Shown: positions 1-11,472 of the stretch, piece after piece
How positions within the stretch are numbered: the stretch's first letter is position 1
How the letters are laid out: each line of letters opens with the position of its first letter
Assembly (NCBI GenBank): GCA_016748015.1
Contig: JAAOMT010000369.1
Coordinates: 124,001-188,000, forward strand
Length of the DNA stretch: 64,000 nt
Source of the DNA: Geosiphon pyriformis
Lineage: Eukaryota; Glomeromycota; Glomeromycetes; Archaeosporales; Geosiphonaceae
Direction of reading: 5' to 3'
Position numbers and translations under genes: made by a program
Notes under the pieces: generated by a model
The model's input: only the letters and a program-made list of their open reading frames with translations
The model's database searches: none
Told to the model about the DNA's origin: nothing

Positions 1-116
1 TAAATCAAAATTTAAACAACAATATAATAATAAACTTTAATAATTTGAATTTATTAAAAAATTTAATTAAATCTTTATTTAATAATATTAAATTAATTTT
101 GTAATTAATATTATCA
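1..116. other. AT-rich flank of LINE-A
   Basis: This stretch is almost pure A/T with no readable gene. Its last ten bases (107-116, AATATTATCA) are the left copy of the target-site duplication of LINE-A. The same ten bases recur at 6928-6937. Confidence 0.6.
107..116. repeat. Target-site duplication of LINE-A, left copy
   Basis: AATATTATCA, identical to 6928-6937. It lies directly before the first LINE-A base. The embedded C makes it less likely to be a chance AT match. Confidence 0.65.
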
Positions 117-217
117 CCTCCAAAAATTCTCAAAAAAGCACATTTTCTGATAAAGAAGTTTTCTAATTTTTTCTTGCTAGTTTTTTTACTATTTCTTTAA
201 GTAATAACTCTTTCATT

Positions 218-2112
218 GTGGATTTAAAGGCTGCTTCAGATAGTGACATGTCAAAAAAAAAGGCACCCAAAGGAGCTTTCCATGGTCTTGCTGGTAGTTC
301 TTTTGCTCAAAAGAAAAAAGTGGTTCTTGGGAATGTTAAACACTCTGGTGATAAGAAGGATATCTTCTTAAGTAATTCTGGACCTAGTAATAGTGTGTAT
401 TCTAATATAGATAGTTTGTCTGGTAATAATAAAAATATAGGCATGGCTGGTGTACATGATAAGTCTCTTCTGGGTTTGGCTGTAACCATTTCCAAGGCAA
501 AACATATCAATATTAATGCAGTATTTGGCTCTTCACTTGGCTCTCCTGATTTTACTATAGATAATAATGAAATTGTGCTTCTCCTTCACTCATTTATCTC
601 TCTGGAAAAAAAGTAAAGATCTTCAAAACTCCAGTGGAAGTGTCAGTCAAAAAATCATTTGCTTTGAATATTGATATTTCTGCAGTAGAAGGCAAATCAG
701 TCACAGCAAAAACTCAGCTTGTTAGAAAAAATTTTTCAACTATCAATGGTTTTGGGGAGGCCACTACCCTCTCAAAATTTGAGGAGATCATTAGATCTAT
801 CTTCACTTCAGAAAAAAGCATGAATATGACCACTTTATTGGCTAGAAAAAAAGGTATCTCTGTAAACACTGATCTTAAAAAACAAAGTATCTATTCAGAT
901 CAGGCTGTAGTCATAAAAGAAATTCCCATGGATATGCCTAAGGAAATGATCATCGCTGTAGTATCTAAATTTGGTGATATTAAGTCAATCAGAGTTCAAT
1001 TAATTGGCATGTGGCAAAAGGCCATAGTAGAATTTGCTAGTTCAGATCAGACTGAACAACTGGCATTTAGATGGTCCTTTCTTATTGGGAAAAACTTTGT
1101 GCATGTGGCTATGGCTATAAAAAATTATGAGACATAGGCTTCTAGGAATCAGTTTAGAACACTTTTGTTTACTCTACCAATAAGAACAATGGCACATGAT
1201 CTTGGCACTCTCTTGGATAGAGCTGGTGGGAAAACATGTGTGATTAATTATTCTGTTGGTACTGGCAATAAAATCCGTTGTGCTGTGATTGGCTTTGAAT
1301 CTGAAGAGGATCTGGAGTCTGCTTATTGCATTGAACCAATATTTAGTGGTATTAAACTTTCTTGGGCAAGAATAGATCTGGTTTGGTGTGAATGTTGTGG
1401 GAAATTTGGTCATTCTGTTTTGAAGTGTGATGCCACAATTACATCCTCTTTCAAGCCAGTCAAACTATTTAAAAAAAGTACTTCAGAGGTTACTCATCTT
1501 CGTCTAGTTAAATTGTATGCCAAAAAAAATGTTTCCATCTCTCATTCAACTGCTTTTGGTAACAGGTCTTGGGCTCAAGTAGTTCTGGCTGCATCCACCT
1601 CTCATAATCATTCTGCCAAGGCAGGCTCTGGTCCTTTTCCTATTGTTGGTATGAATTCTAATGGCAAACACTCCTTTCTTACTTTATTGAACTCTTCTTT
1701 AAATGCATGTTTGTCAACATTGGAGTGTTCTCTTAAGCTTTTGTTTAATCAAGTATCGGACATTGTAAAACAGTTGAATGGTATTGCACTGGTGTCTTTG
1801 ACACCCGTCTCTGAACAGAGCCTTTCAACTTCTGTTTTTTAGTCTCTTATTCCAGTTCTGTTTGCAGTTGTGGATTCTAGTGTAAATTTGGATATGGTTT
1901 TGGATATTCCTGATGCTTGTTCTGCATTCTTTTTTCCTGTTGCTAATGATGCCTCAGTTCTTAATTCAAGTAACACAAGAGTGTTAACTTCTAAGGTTGG
2001 CAGTCTTGAGTCAAAATTAGTGGCTCTTGAGACTTCTGTTGGTTCTGTTTTGGGGAAGTTAGATCTGTTGTGTGCCAGCTTGGGTTTCCAGAAATTTTCT
2101 TTATCTCAATGA
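218..2112 (+). pseudogene. LINE-A ORF1 (RNA-binding protein), broken
   Basis: The product would bind element RNA in the RNP. The frame is open upstream of 218 with GTG at 218, and the first in-frame ATG is at 248 (MSKKKAPKG). The N-terminal part (to 616) is low-complexity and Ser/Asn/Lys-rich. After a frameshift near 617-633 comes an RRM-like fold with a VVIKEIP strand and a WQKAIVEF strand (about 907-1050). A second RRM-like segment starts near 1165. A CCHC knuckle (CX2CX4HX4C, about 1387-1428) follows, then a heptad-like tail rich in Leu, Val and Ser before the stop. In-frame TAG at 1135 replaces a Trp seen in related copies, and a further TAG lies at 1840. Apart from those, the frame is continuous from 634 to 2112. 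The last codon overlaps the ORF2 start. RRM assignment is by pattern, not by search. Confidence 0.75.
2109..2112 (+). promoter_or_regulatory. ATGA stop-start overlap of LINE-A ORF1/ORF2
   Basis: The ORF1 stop TGA (2110-2112) overlaps the ORF2 ATG (2109-2111). The same arrangement is intact in LINE-D (49405-49408) and present as ATAA in LINE-B and LINE-E. Such overlaps are known to drive termination-reinitiation in some LINEs; here that role is inferred. Confidence 0.7.
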
Positions 2113-5100
2113 GTGATTTCATTTGGAAGGTTGTTACGTGTAACATTCGAGATATTAATGTCTCTGCTAAACAAGAAGATGCTATACATTGGCATAAAAA
2201 ATCTGAGAATATGGTCTTATTTATTATGGAAACAAAGTTAAAGCTTAGCACTAGGCCTTGGATCATGTTTAAAGGAGTTTGGATTTTTTCATCTGGTTTG
2301 GATAAAAGTTTTTTTGGAGCTGGGGTGGCAGTTATTATGAACAATTCTTTAGCTCACCATGTTTCTAAAGTGAAAGAAGTTTCTAGTCATCTTATTTTGG
2401 TTTGGCTTCTCTTTAAAGGCAAACTTTTGGTTACATTTGTGAGTTTATATGCTGGTGTATCTACTAAGGTTAGATTTGGGCTGGCTTTAGAGATCAATTC
2501 TCTTATAGCTAAAGTGGTTAATTCTAATAGTTTTGTTGTTTTGGGTGAAGACTTTAATAAGAACAGGTCTAAGAAGAATGCCAGTTACAAGTTTTGCTTA
2601 AACATAGGGTTGGTTAACTCGTTTCAAGGACATTTTTTAGTCAAGACTCCTACTTGAGGCAATTCTAGGGGCACTTTAAAGATTATTGACTTCATTTTTG
2701 TAAGTAGTAATCTGGCATCTGCAGTAGCATTGCATTTTGTCAATAATGTGTCAGAATTTTTCGATACAGATCATAAATTAATTTCGGTTTTGGTTGGTTT
2801 GGGTGGACTTTTAGACACTTGTCTTAACAGTGCTCACAAACAAGTCAATAAAAACCAGTGAAAATTTAAGTTAGGGAATGCCAATAAGATGCAATGGATG
2901 CACTTTAAGAAGCTCTCTTTGGCTGGATTGCTGACATATTCAAACAAGTTTTAAGAAGTAAAAAACAACAGTGACTTGGATGTAATGTGGAAGGTGTTGA
3001 GTGAAACCTTAGTGCATGCTGCTGATGTTGTGTTTTTCAGACATTGGTTTAGTGAATATGATTGCTCAAAAAACAGATAGTCTTCAAAAATTTTCAAACT
3101 TGAGCAGCTCATCTCAAGAATTGTAAAAGCTTTTAGTTCTGGGGATCTTTTGGAATCTGACCAGCTTGTCAAGATTTGGTTGGCTGTTGATATTGAAGAA
3201 GCTTCTAAGTTTTTCAGGTTGGTTTTAGGTGGTACTAGTCCATCGAAGTTATTGAAGCATTTGTCAATTGTGAAAAAAGGATATCAGAAGTCTAAATATT
3301 ATGAGTCAAGAGCATCCAAGGATGCTGTTATTAAAAAGGCTATTGATTGTTGTATGGAGAATTTCTGTTCTGACAAAGGGAAAATAATAAAGAGTGTTTT
3401 GAAGTATCTGTTTCATAAGATTGTTTTAGATCACTTAGTAGTAAATAATGAGTTAGTAATTGAGCCTAGTAAGATCAAACTTAAGGTTAATAAAATTATG
3501 GAAGAGTGAATGAGAAAATGGTCAATGCTCTCGCAGATGCCCGATCTTTAGTCTTGCCAGTATATGCTTTTGGACTATGTTGATGATAATGTTTTTACTG
3601 GTGTGATAAAGGAGATTGATATGGAAGAATTGTCCTTAGTTGTTGGCAGTCTGCTGAATGAAAAGACTGCTGGATTATTAGGAATACCTAATGAGCTCTG
3701 GAAACATTGTGGTTTGGAGGTTCTGGCTTTTTTCTTAAAGCTGCTAAATTCATGTTTGATAATAGGTGTAACTCCTGCATCTTGAAAAAGAGCATGGGTA
3801 TTAATGATTTCCAAGCCTTATGAATAGAATAGTGTGTTAACAAATATTAAATCTATTGCTTTGATTGAAACAGCTCGAAAAATTCTGTCTAAGATCTTGT
3901 CTGACCAAATTTTATTAGCTTGTAGCAAATTTAATGTTCTTTATGATAATAATTTTTCAGTGTTGAAGGACACTTCAACTTAATCTCTTATTTTTGCTGT
4001 TGGGTTAGTGGTGGAGGATGCTTTGAAGAAGAATAGAGAACTTTGGCTGATGTTGTAGGACATGCACAAAGCTTATGACTCAGTGGGCTGATATCATCTG
4101 CAGACCAGTTTGTGCTAAATTAAAATATGCAGTTAGTTTATCAGCTTCTTTGGTGGCATTCATGAAGGTCGAATTAACAAAGTGATGACAAATTTTGGTC
4201 TTTCAAATGGTTATAAAGTGGATAATGGTTTGGATCAGGGTGAGGTTTTTTTTCCATTTCTTTGGAGAATTTTTTATGATTCACTTTTGTGTGAAGTCAA
4301 AAGGCATAAACATTTGTGCGGCTATCATATTAATACCTGGTTTGTAGTTAGAACTGGTAGGGTTGAAACTGTTGGAGGGAAGACTTCCTTTTTGGCTGCT
4401 GGTGTATTTGTTAATGACACAATTTGGGTTGGGAGTAGTCAAGCATTGACACAGTATATTTTGAATATTGTCAGTAAGTTCTTTATTATCAATAATATCT
4501 TAATTAATAATGACAAAACAGTGGCTATTCCCATCAATTGAGGTGTCAAGGATGCTTCACTTTTGATTAATGGTCTGCCAATTTCAATTGCTAAGAAGGG
4601 TGAATCTCATAGGTACTTGGACATATTTCTGTCTATGAAAGGTCTTTTTAAGCCCAGTTTGGCTCAGGTTCATAAGGATGTCAGGTTCTTTTCTAATGTA
4701 GTGTTAAGAAAGGGTATTATGGATAAACAATTTTCTTATTTGGTTTCAGCTGTATTGCAACCCATTGTTGGCTATCGGATACAGTTTAGTTTTGTTTCAT
4801 CAGGTGTTTGTTATAAATAAGACGTTATAATTTGGAAGAGTCTCAAAGCCAAGACTGCTTTGTCATATAACTTCCCCAATGAGGTCTTACATCATTCATT
4901 TTTATATGGTTTAAAGTCTTTTGAACAGATCCAATCTGAAGAGAAGCTAGCTTCTCTGATCTTCTTTTCCAATGAATGTGGTATTTTTGGGTGTCTTTTT
5001 GAACATAGATTCTTGAATTTACAAGTTCTGGAATGGTCCCCTCTAAACCCTTTGTAGTACTCTGTCAAGTTGCATGTCAGTTCTGTAAACAAATTTTTGG

Positions 5101-6794
5101 CTGGAATTGTAAGAATTTTTTTGGAAAATGAGTTGTCTTTAGTGAACAATCTGCCCAGTGCTTTTTGTGGATCTTGTAAGTTTTCAATATCCAATATCTT
5201 AGAGAATTTAATGTATTATGACTCTGTTCTTTCTTTGAAGCATTTTGGTGTCGCATTTGGTGACAAACTTTTGGACAAAAAAGGTGTGGTAATGGATTGA
5301 AAAACATTTTGGTGGTAGAAGAGATTGGATCCCAGAAACTCTGTTTTTTACTGGTTTACATTGGTGTTTGAGTTTATGAACAATGTCATTACTCTGACAC
5401 CTGGGTCTGCTATTAGTTCTGGTCTGTCTGTGTTGAATGTTTTGGATTCCAATGATTTTTCAGGTGTACATAACAGTTTGTTGGATGTCTGGTTAGATCA
5501 TGTTGAAGTCTACACAAATGGGTCTTTGAAGGGTGCTGGTTTTGCTGAAGTAACTTGTGAGGCTGCGGCTTATTTTCTGGCAGCTAATGTGAGCATTAGG
5601 GTTAGAGTGTTTGGTTTATTGTTTTCTACTTTAGCTGAATTACAGGCCATTGCTTTGGCTTTGGAGTGTGTTCCAGCTTTATGTGATGTGGCTTTGTATT
5701 CGGAAAGTCAATCTGTGATTGATGCTTGTGTGTTTGAGGCTTCTTTACCTATGCCCAATTTTTGCAATCAGTGTTGAATTGAGCAATTGCATGTTGCCAA
5801 TCTCATCAAAAAAAAGGACATCTTAGTTAAGTGGATGAAGATTAAAGGACATTCAGGGGTTTTAGGCAATGTTAAGACTGATGAATTAGCCAATAAAGCC
5901 ATTGCCTCTTCTTTCACTTTGCCAGTTGGAATTCAGGAGCAGTTTCTGGTTGCTGAAGGCACTGCTGTGTCTGGTAATACCCATCATTTTGTCTGTAATA
6001 TATACCATTTAATTTGCCATGCTTGTTGGGAGGCTGGTCCTGATTATGATGTAATTCCAAGTGTTATGCTTAAGGAAGTGGACTGGGTGGTAACTGTTAA
6101 TGTTTGGCATCCCAATTCACACATGCTTTTTGGATTTACTAATAGAAAATCGGCTAATTTGCACACATATTTAATGAAGGCAGTGCATAGACAGCTGCCA
6201 GTGGTAGTCAAAAAGAGGTTGTATGACAAGAATTATCCTGGAGTTTTGTGCTTGCTGTGCAGTAAAGTGGAATTGCCTGATCATGTTTTTACTTGTTCTG
6301 GGAACACTGTTTTCCGAAAGGAAATCTTGGTAGAAGCTGCTAATAAGTGGACATTTTTAACTGGTTCTTTCCATTTACCTGGGTCAATTGTCCTACATTT
6401 ACTTTCATCATGTTCTTTGGATGTGGGTTTATATGCTGCAATTTGTAAGGGTTTTGTGTTAAAGAGTTGGCTTATTAAGGCCACTCTGGTTTTTAAGAGT
6501 AAAAAAAAGGCTGTTCTAGCTTTGGTAAGTTTTGTCAGATATGTGGTGAAGTTGCATCACACTAGGATATGACTCATTAGATCTAAGCATAGAGTGGATA
6601 TGGAGAAGGCCAGTTTGGCTAATGATGATAGTATGGTATCGGGCTTGTCTTATTGTATGGGGTTTTTGTTGTCAGATAGGGTGGTTTGTATGTTCGGTGT
6701 GATAGAGTCTTTTGCTGTTAGTTTTAATAGACATAGATTGTGCCATTTTTTTTCTGGTTTGGGTGGTGATTTGTGTATTAAGATAGATACATAG
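2109..6794 (+). pseudogene. LINE-A ORF2 (APE endonuclease / reverse transcriptase / RNase H), nonsense-riddled
   Basis: This is the retrotransposition enzyme. Start is the ATG in the ATGA overlap. The endonuclease (2109 to about 2850) shows Asn12 (TCN), Glu41 (METK), Tyr of SLYAG, Asp/Asn of DFNKN and Asp-His of TDHK. The RT shows DMHKAYDS near 4059 and GLDQGE, but its FxDD box near 4410 reads FVNDT, so one catalytic Asp is Asn. RNase H (about 5500-5900) reads TNGS for the usual DGS, then ELQA, then YSESQ. A C-terminal zinc motif CX2CX7HX4C (about 6245-6300) is followed by a further conserved stretch to the TAG at 6792. The whole 4.7 kb stays in one frame with about twenty in-frame stops, at least ten at positions that are Trp in related copies (for example 2655, 2859, 3507, 3783, 4089, 5775). 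I found no frameshift. Confidence 0.85.
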
Positions 6795-6927
6795 TGTTGC
6801 TTTGACTGGTCTGAGTGGCTGGCCATATGTAAAAAGTGCATGAACTGCATTTAGTCTGATCCACTTAGTTTGGTTCTCTGTATTAGATAGCAATTGGGTT
6901 TCATTTGTTAAACTTTTAATAATAAAA
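6795..6927 (+). other. LINE-A 3' UTR and tail
   Basis: It shares a block with the 3' UTRs of LINE-B, D and E: a G/T-rich start, an AGTGGCTGG-like core, then TTTCATTTGTTAAAC. It ends in an A/T tail (AATAATAAAAAAT). It probably contains the RT recognition and polyadenylation region. Confidence 0.6.
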
Positions 6928-6937
6928 AATATTATCA
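6928..6937. repeat. Target-site duplication of LINE-A, right copy
   Basis: AATATTATCA, a perfect match to 107-116. Confidence 0.65.
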
Positions 6938-7409
6938 AACATAAATTAAGTTATTAATTAACATAAAATTATTTTATAATTTTTATTATTAATTAATATA
7001 TAATAATATTTTTAATTTATTATTTATTATTTAATTAATAACTTAATTTATATAATACACAAGTATAATTAAATTCAATAATTAAATTATATAATATTTA
7101 AAAATTTGCCAAAATATTTAAAAATTTATCAAAATAATCTATAATTTTTTAAAATATACATTTAATTTATTGAAATTTTAACAAAAAAAGCATTAAAATT
7201 TAAAATAATATTTTAATAAAATATATAAAAATGAAGTTTTTTTTAAAAAAAATATTGTTATTAATAAAAAGTTGAATTATTACTTAGTATAAAATTACTT
7301 TTATAATTATTATTATTAATTAATATATTAATTTAAATTATTACTTAATATTTTATTAAATTATTAAATATTACTATTTAATTAATAATTTTTATTTTAT
7401 TTTTTTATT
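6938..7409. other. AT-rich spacer with possible LINE 3'-UTR relics
   Basis: No gene is visible. Two segments, about 6946-7010 and 7270-7332, resemble each other (TAAAATTA, then TTATTATTAATTAATATAT). The second begins with AGTTGAATTATTACTTAGTA, which resembles the minus-strand LINE 3' UTR at 62520. I read them as very old LINE 3' ends, with low confidence because of the base composition. Confidence 0.3.
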
Positions 7410-7776
7410 TTATAAGTGCAGTCTAATTATTATTTAAAGTAATACAATTATACAAAATTTTAAATTAAGCATAATTTATGTTTTTTTTTACATATAATCA
7501 ACTATTTAGACCAATTAAAACAATATTATATATCTAAATTACTTATAATAAAAAAATTTCGAAAAATTAAAACTTAATCTAAATAAACAAGAATATAATT
7601 CAAAACAAATATAAACATCTAACTTAATATTAAAACTATAAGTTATTTCAGAAAACCACACAGATAATAAATTAAAAATTAATAAAACAACAAATCTATT
7701 ATATAATAAAAAGTCATATTTTTTATAATACAACCTTAATTTAGTTATTGGTAATTAGATAACAGATCTATAATTC
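7410..7776 (-). pseudogene. LINE-C ORF2 C-terminal end and 3' UTR
   Basis: The reverse strand from about 7776 down to 7539 aligns, with stops, to the C-terminal domain of ORF2 in LINE-D/E. For example KYDFLLYNRFVVLL stands beside KGGLILCDGFVLVT of LINE-E. The segment 7418-7540 matches the 3' UTR of LINE-B base by base over long runs (TACATATAATCAACTA against TATATATAATCAACTA). It is the distal end of the same ORF2 whose RNase H lies at 43137-43382. It is too decayed to function. Confidence 0.6.
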
Positions 7777-7908
7777 TTTTTTTTTTATTGTAAATTATGA
7801 GTGAAACCCAACTACTATTTAATACAATACAACTACTTAAAGTTCTAAATTAGATGTAGATCATACACTTGTTATATATAATCAACTACCTGGCCAGTTA
7901 AGACTATA

Positions 7909-10900
7909 CTATGCTATAATATTAATGATAACATCCTTTATTGCATTAGCAAAAAACAAATGACCTAATCTCGAACCAAAACTAATAGCATGACTTTTTT
8001 TCACTCTTAACAATCATATCATACCACCCAAAACCTTAGCAAGAAGACCACAAATAATATTAAACAAGAATTTATCCTCACTTAACAAACTTTTGTGTTT
8101 TATATTAGCCCAAAACTTTAAATTAAATGCTTTTCTTATGACCAGTAACCAGACTGTACACAAAATTAACTATTTTGGTTATGACAAAACCAGTGTTCTT
8201 AAAAAAAGTCCTGGCTTTAACCAATCAATTCTTAAGCACAAATTTCTTGTACAAGATAGAGTAAAAATTCAAATCATAAGCACACAAAGCCAAAGATTAA
8301 AGAACCACTGATGAAACCAAATTTGCTTCAATTAAAGACATTTAAAAAGAAAAGCAATTACTTAAAAAGTTCTGACAGACAAACTTATCTAAATAGCAAC
8401 TGAAACTGTGATTTGAAAACTCCACTTCTCTACTTCCTAACTGTCATAGATAATCTCTTATAAACTGCTTTCATCAAATATATACACAAGCCAGCAGTCT
8501 GTTTGCTTGTGCAGCCAGCTATTATGTAAGAATCAGAATGCTAGACTAATATAATAAGCTTCCAATTAATATTACTTACATGTAAAAAATCTACAGCATT
8601 AATACCAGGTCTTACCTCCCAATGAACACACCTTATAATATTATATGTAGTCTTAACAAAATATCAAATATTGCTAAAAATCATCACATCATTAGCCAGC
8701 AAAAAATTCTTCTAAATGTTTATTGGAAAAATAAGTCCTGAAGACACAGCTTAATCAGCCAGCCCATCAGCAATTTTATTGTCCAATATGTTAGAATGGC
8801 TCTTTACTTTTGTTTATCTTACAAAAATGCCCTTGTCTTTGACCAAATCATTGATGCAATACTGCTCAATTTAATACTTATTGTGGAAGTTAGGCATGAC
8901 TAACTTCAATTCAGTTTGACATATATTTATAGAGACTTAACTATCTGAAAAGATTAAAACATTAAAAAGAGCTAAGACATACTTAAGAGCCAGCACTATA
9001 GTCTGCAACTTAGTCAAAATTAATAAGAGCAAACTATAAACTCCCACTCTTATGTCAAGGCCCAGATCAGAAAAGTAAACAGCAATACTACCAATCATAT
9101 CAGAAGATCTGAAATTTTTAACAAAACTATCAATATAGATTGAGATTTCAGACAACAATGCCTTCTTTAACCAAGAATAAATAGCATAAAAGCCATCCAT
9201 ATTAAACACACTTATACCAGAATAGAGAACAGAAACAGACTAAAAACCACAAGTTAAACTCTTATTATTAATGAACTTTACAACCTGCTCAAACTAGGAG
9301 AGAACCAGACCTCTGGAATTCAATTATTTCTAATGAAAAAAATCTTTTCAAGAGAAGCACATGCCATAATAATTGAAAAATTGGTTTGCAAAAACTATGC
9401 TGAAACACTTATGAGACTTGTAAATCCAAAAGTATTCTATTTAACTCAAAATATCTATTACAGAGATACTATTTCTGAAGCAAAAAAGCACTGGACAGAT
9501 CAGTGCACAGACTAATTTTATTGTGTAGAAATATCTGAATAATTTTAGCAAAAAAGTTGTTCACCAAATCAATCTTTAACTTGACTGGAAACTAAAAAAA
9601 ATTGTAAAAAACACAGCCCAATACTTGCAAATTCATCAATCTGTGCTGAAAAAACTGACCAAAAACACTACAAGTATTGGCAAAGCACATTATGAATGCC
9701 ACCTTTCTTTTCACTTAAACTTGGTTAAAAGGTTTTAAATTATACAATGATAGATGGTGAATGGTCTCATTAGAAAAATTATTCAGCAAATTGGCTTTGG
9801 TTTTCAAGCCCTTTTTAATTAAACAGTCTTATTTATTAAATGTGCTTTTGTTAATGATGCTGAATTGAGTCTTGTACTTAATTATTGGCTGCAAAATCAC
9901 AGAAACCAGATATGAAAATTGCTTATTCAAAATAGTCTTGTGTAAGACTATTGAAGCAAAAAACTTTATGTTTGTATTTACTTTCTTTATACTAGAACCA
10001 AAGAGATCTTTAGTTGACAAAAAAATACCCAAATACTGATAAATTTCACCAGTCTTTACAATTAAAATAAGAAAACCACTTATATTCAAAAAAACACTAC
10101 TGAATCTTGGGTTTATTAAAATTACTACTGTCTTTTCTATATTTATTGAAATATCTATGATGTCAAAAAATTCACTAGCAATATTTAAAATGTTTTTCAT
10201 TGTTGTATAACAATTGCCAATCTAAATTGTATCATTTACAAAAACATTAGCAGCCAGATAAAAAGTCAAATCAATATTTGTCTCAATTTTGCCAGTTTTG
10301 AAAACAAATTTAGAATTCACACAATACCCAAAAACTGAATTATGTTTTTTTATTTTATACAAAAAAGAATTATAAAAGATTACCCAAAGAAAAGATAAAA
10401 AAACTTTATTCTGATCCAAGTTATCATGTACTATATAATTATTAGTCAAACCAAAATTTATTATCACTCTATTTCTATAACTATTGTGAATGTGACTGAA
10501 GAATCTAATAAATCTATTACATATCTTAATCCTTTTCAAACTCTTTTTTAAATGTGATCAACTCACTAAATTATATAATTTTTTTATATTTTGAAGTACC
10601 AGCCAAATTTTTCTGTCTTTTTTCAAAACATCTTTTATTACAGACCCAACAGCAAATATAGAAAATTGGATTGAAGTGCTTTTTAACACCAAAAAATTGT
10701 TTTTTTTTAAAACTTCATATTTACTACAGACTCCAGATATCTAATTAGACAAAACTTTTAAAAGAATTTTTCTTATAGTTTCAATAAAAACAATTGGTTT
10801 AGTGTTTGTCAAGACACTTTTCCATTCATAAGACTTTGAAATCATTGACACTCATGCTTTTTTCCAGGCATTAAGAACAGATTCAACCACCAAACACAAA

Positions 10901-11472
10901 TTAAACAGACATAAAAAAAGATCCAGAACATACTTATTATACCATTTTTATATTTTATTAGAAATATCAGACAGTCCAGCAGCTTTGCCATCAGAAAAAT
11001 CATTAACTACCAACATAAACTTATCAAAACCAATGTGTTTTATAATACCAGAAAATACTCTATTCACAATATACTTAAGAAATGCAAACTGTTTTCTCCA
11101 ATAAACAAGAATGATATCTCTAATTATATGCTTCTTTGTCTAATTTTTTATAATTGAATTAACTCTATATTTGACCAAATCAGGTTTTAAAATTAAATTA
11201 CTATTGTCTACCAAATAATCTAAAGTAACTTTTTTACCTTTTTAATCCATTTCTTATTATTTGTTTCTTGTTGTCGGCAAAGGCTTCTATATATTTGGTA
11301 ATAGCAGTTTTAATTCAAGAATTCTCAGTTATCTTAAATTTTGATAACTTATGTAATCTATAAAACTTTTTGGAATGGACCAGTAATTATTTAATTAGGG
11401 TCTTGTTATAATCATTATTGAAAACAATCCTGAACTTTACAGCCCAAACAAAGTTTAGTCTAATCTATTTGG
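7909..11472 (-). pseudogene. LINE-B ORF2, 3' segment (RT, RNase H, zinc domain)
   Basis: This is the continuation of the ORF2 whose 5' part lies at 21487-22541. From high to low coordinates: the linker before RT near 11160-11230 (TLDYLVDN against VLDHLVV in relatives), RT palm pieces (10222-10539, 9829-10200), and RNase H near 8937-9209 (YIDSFVK, TKLQ, FSDS). The terminal TAG is at 7909-7911 and a 3' UTR follows to 7777. The FxDD box near 10230 reads FVNDTI, with Asn for one Asp. Many stops and several frame changes are present. GYP1 cuts the frame at 11472/21487. Confidence 0.7.
11469..11472. repeat. GYP1 target-site duplication, left copy
   Basis: TTGG. The right copy is CTGG at 21483-21486, one transition apart. 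Collapsing the pair restores the LINE-B frame. Confidence 0.6.

Larger units (their letters stand above)
117..6927 (+). mobile_element. LINE-A, full-length decayed non-LTR retrotransposon
   Basis: About 6.8 kb element: short 5' UTR, ORF1 (218-2112), ORF2 (2109-6794), 3' UTR and A-rich tail ending near 6927. A perfect 10-bp direct repeat, AATATTATCA, flanks it (107-116 and 6928-6937), as expected for target-primed reverse transcription. The 5' UTR shares a CCAAAATTCT-like motif with the 5' ends of LINE-B and LINE-E. APE endonuclease plus RT plus RNase H with a CCHC ORF1 fits the Tad/I group of LINEs (family knowledge). It carries about twenty premature stops in ORF2 and a frameshift and two stops in ORF1, so it should be inactive. 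Among the LINEs here it is less AT-drifted than C and F and more decayed than D and E. Confidence 0.85.
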
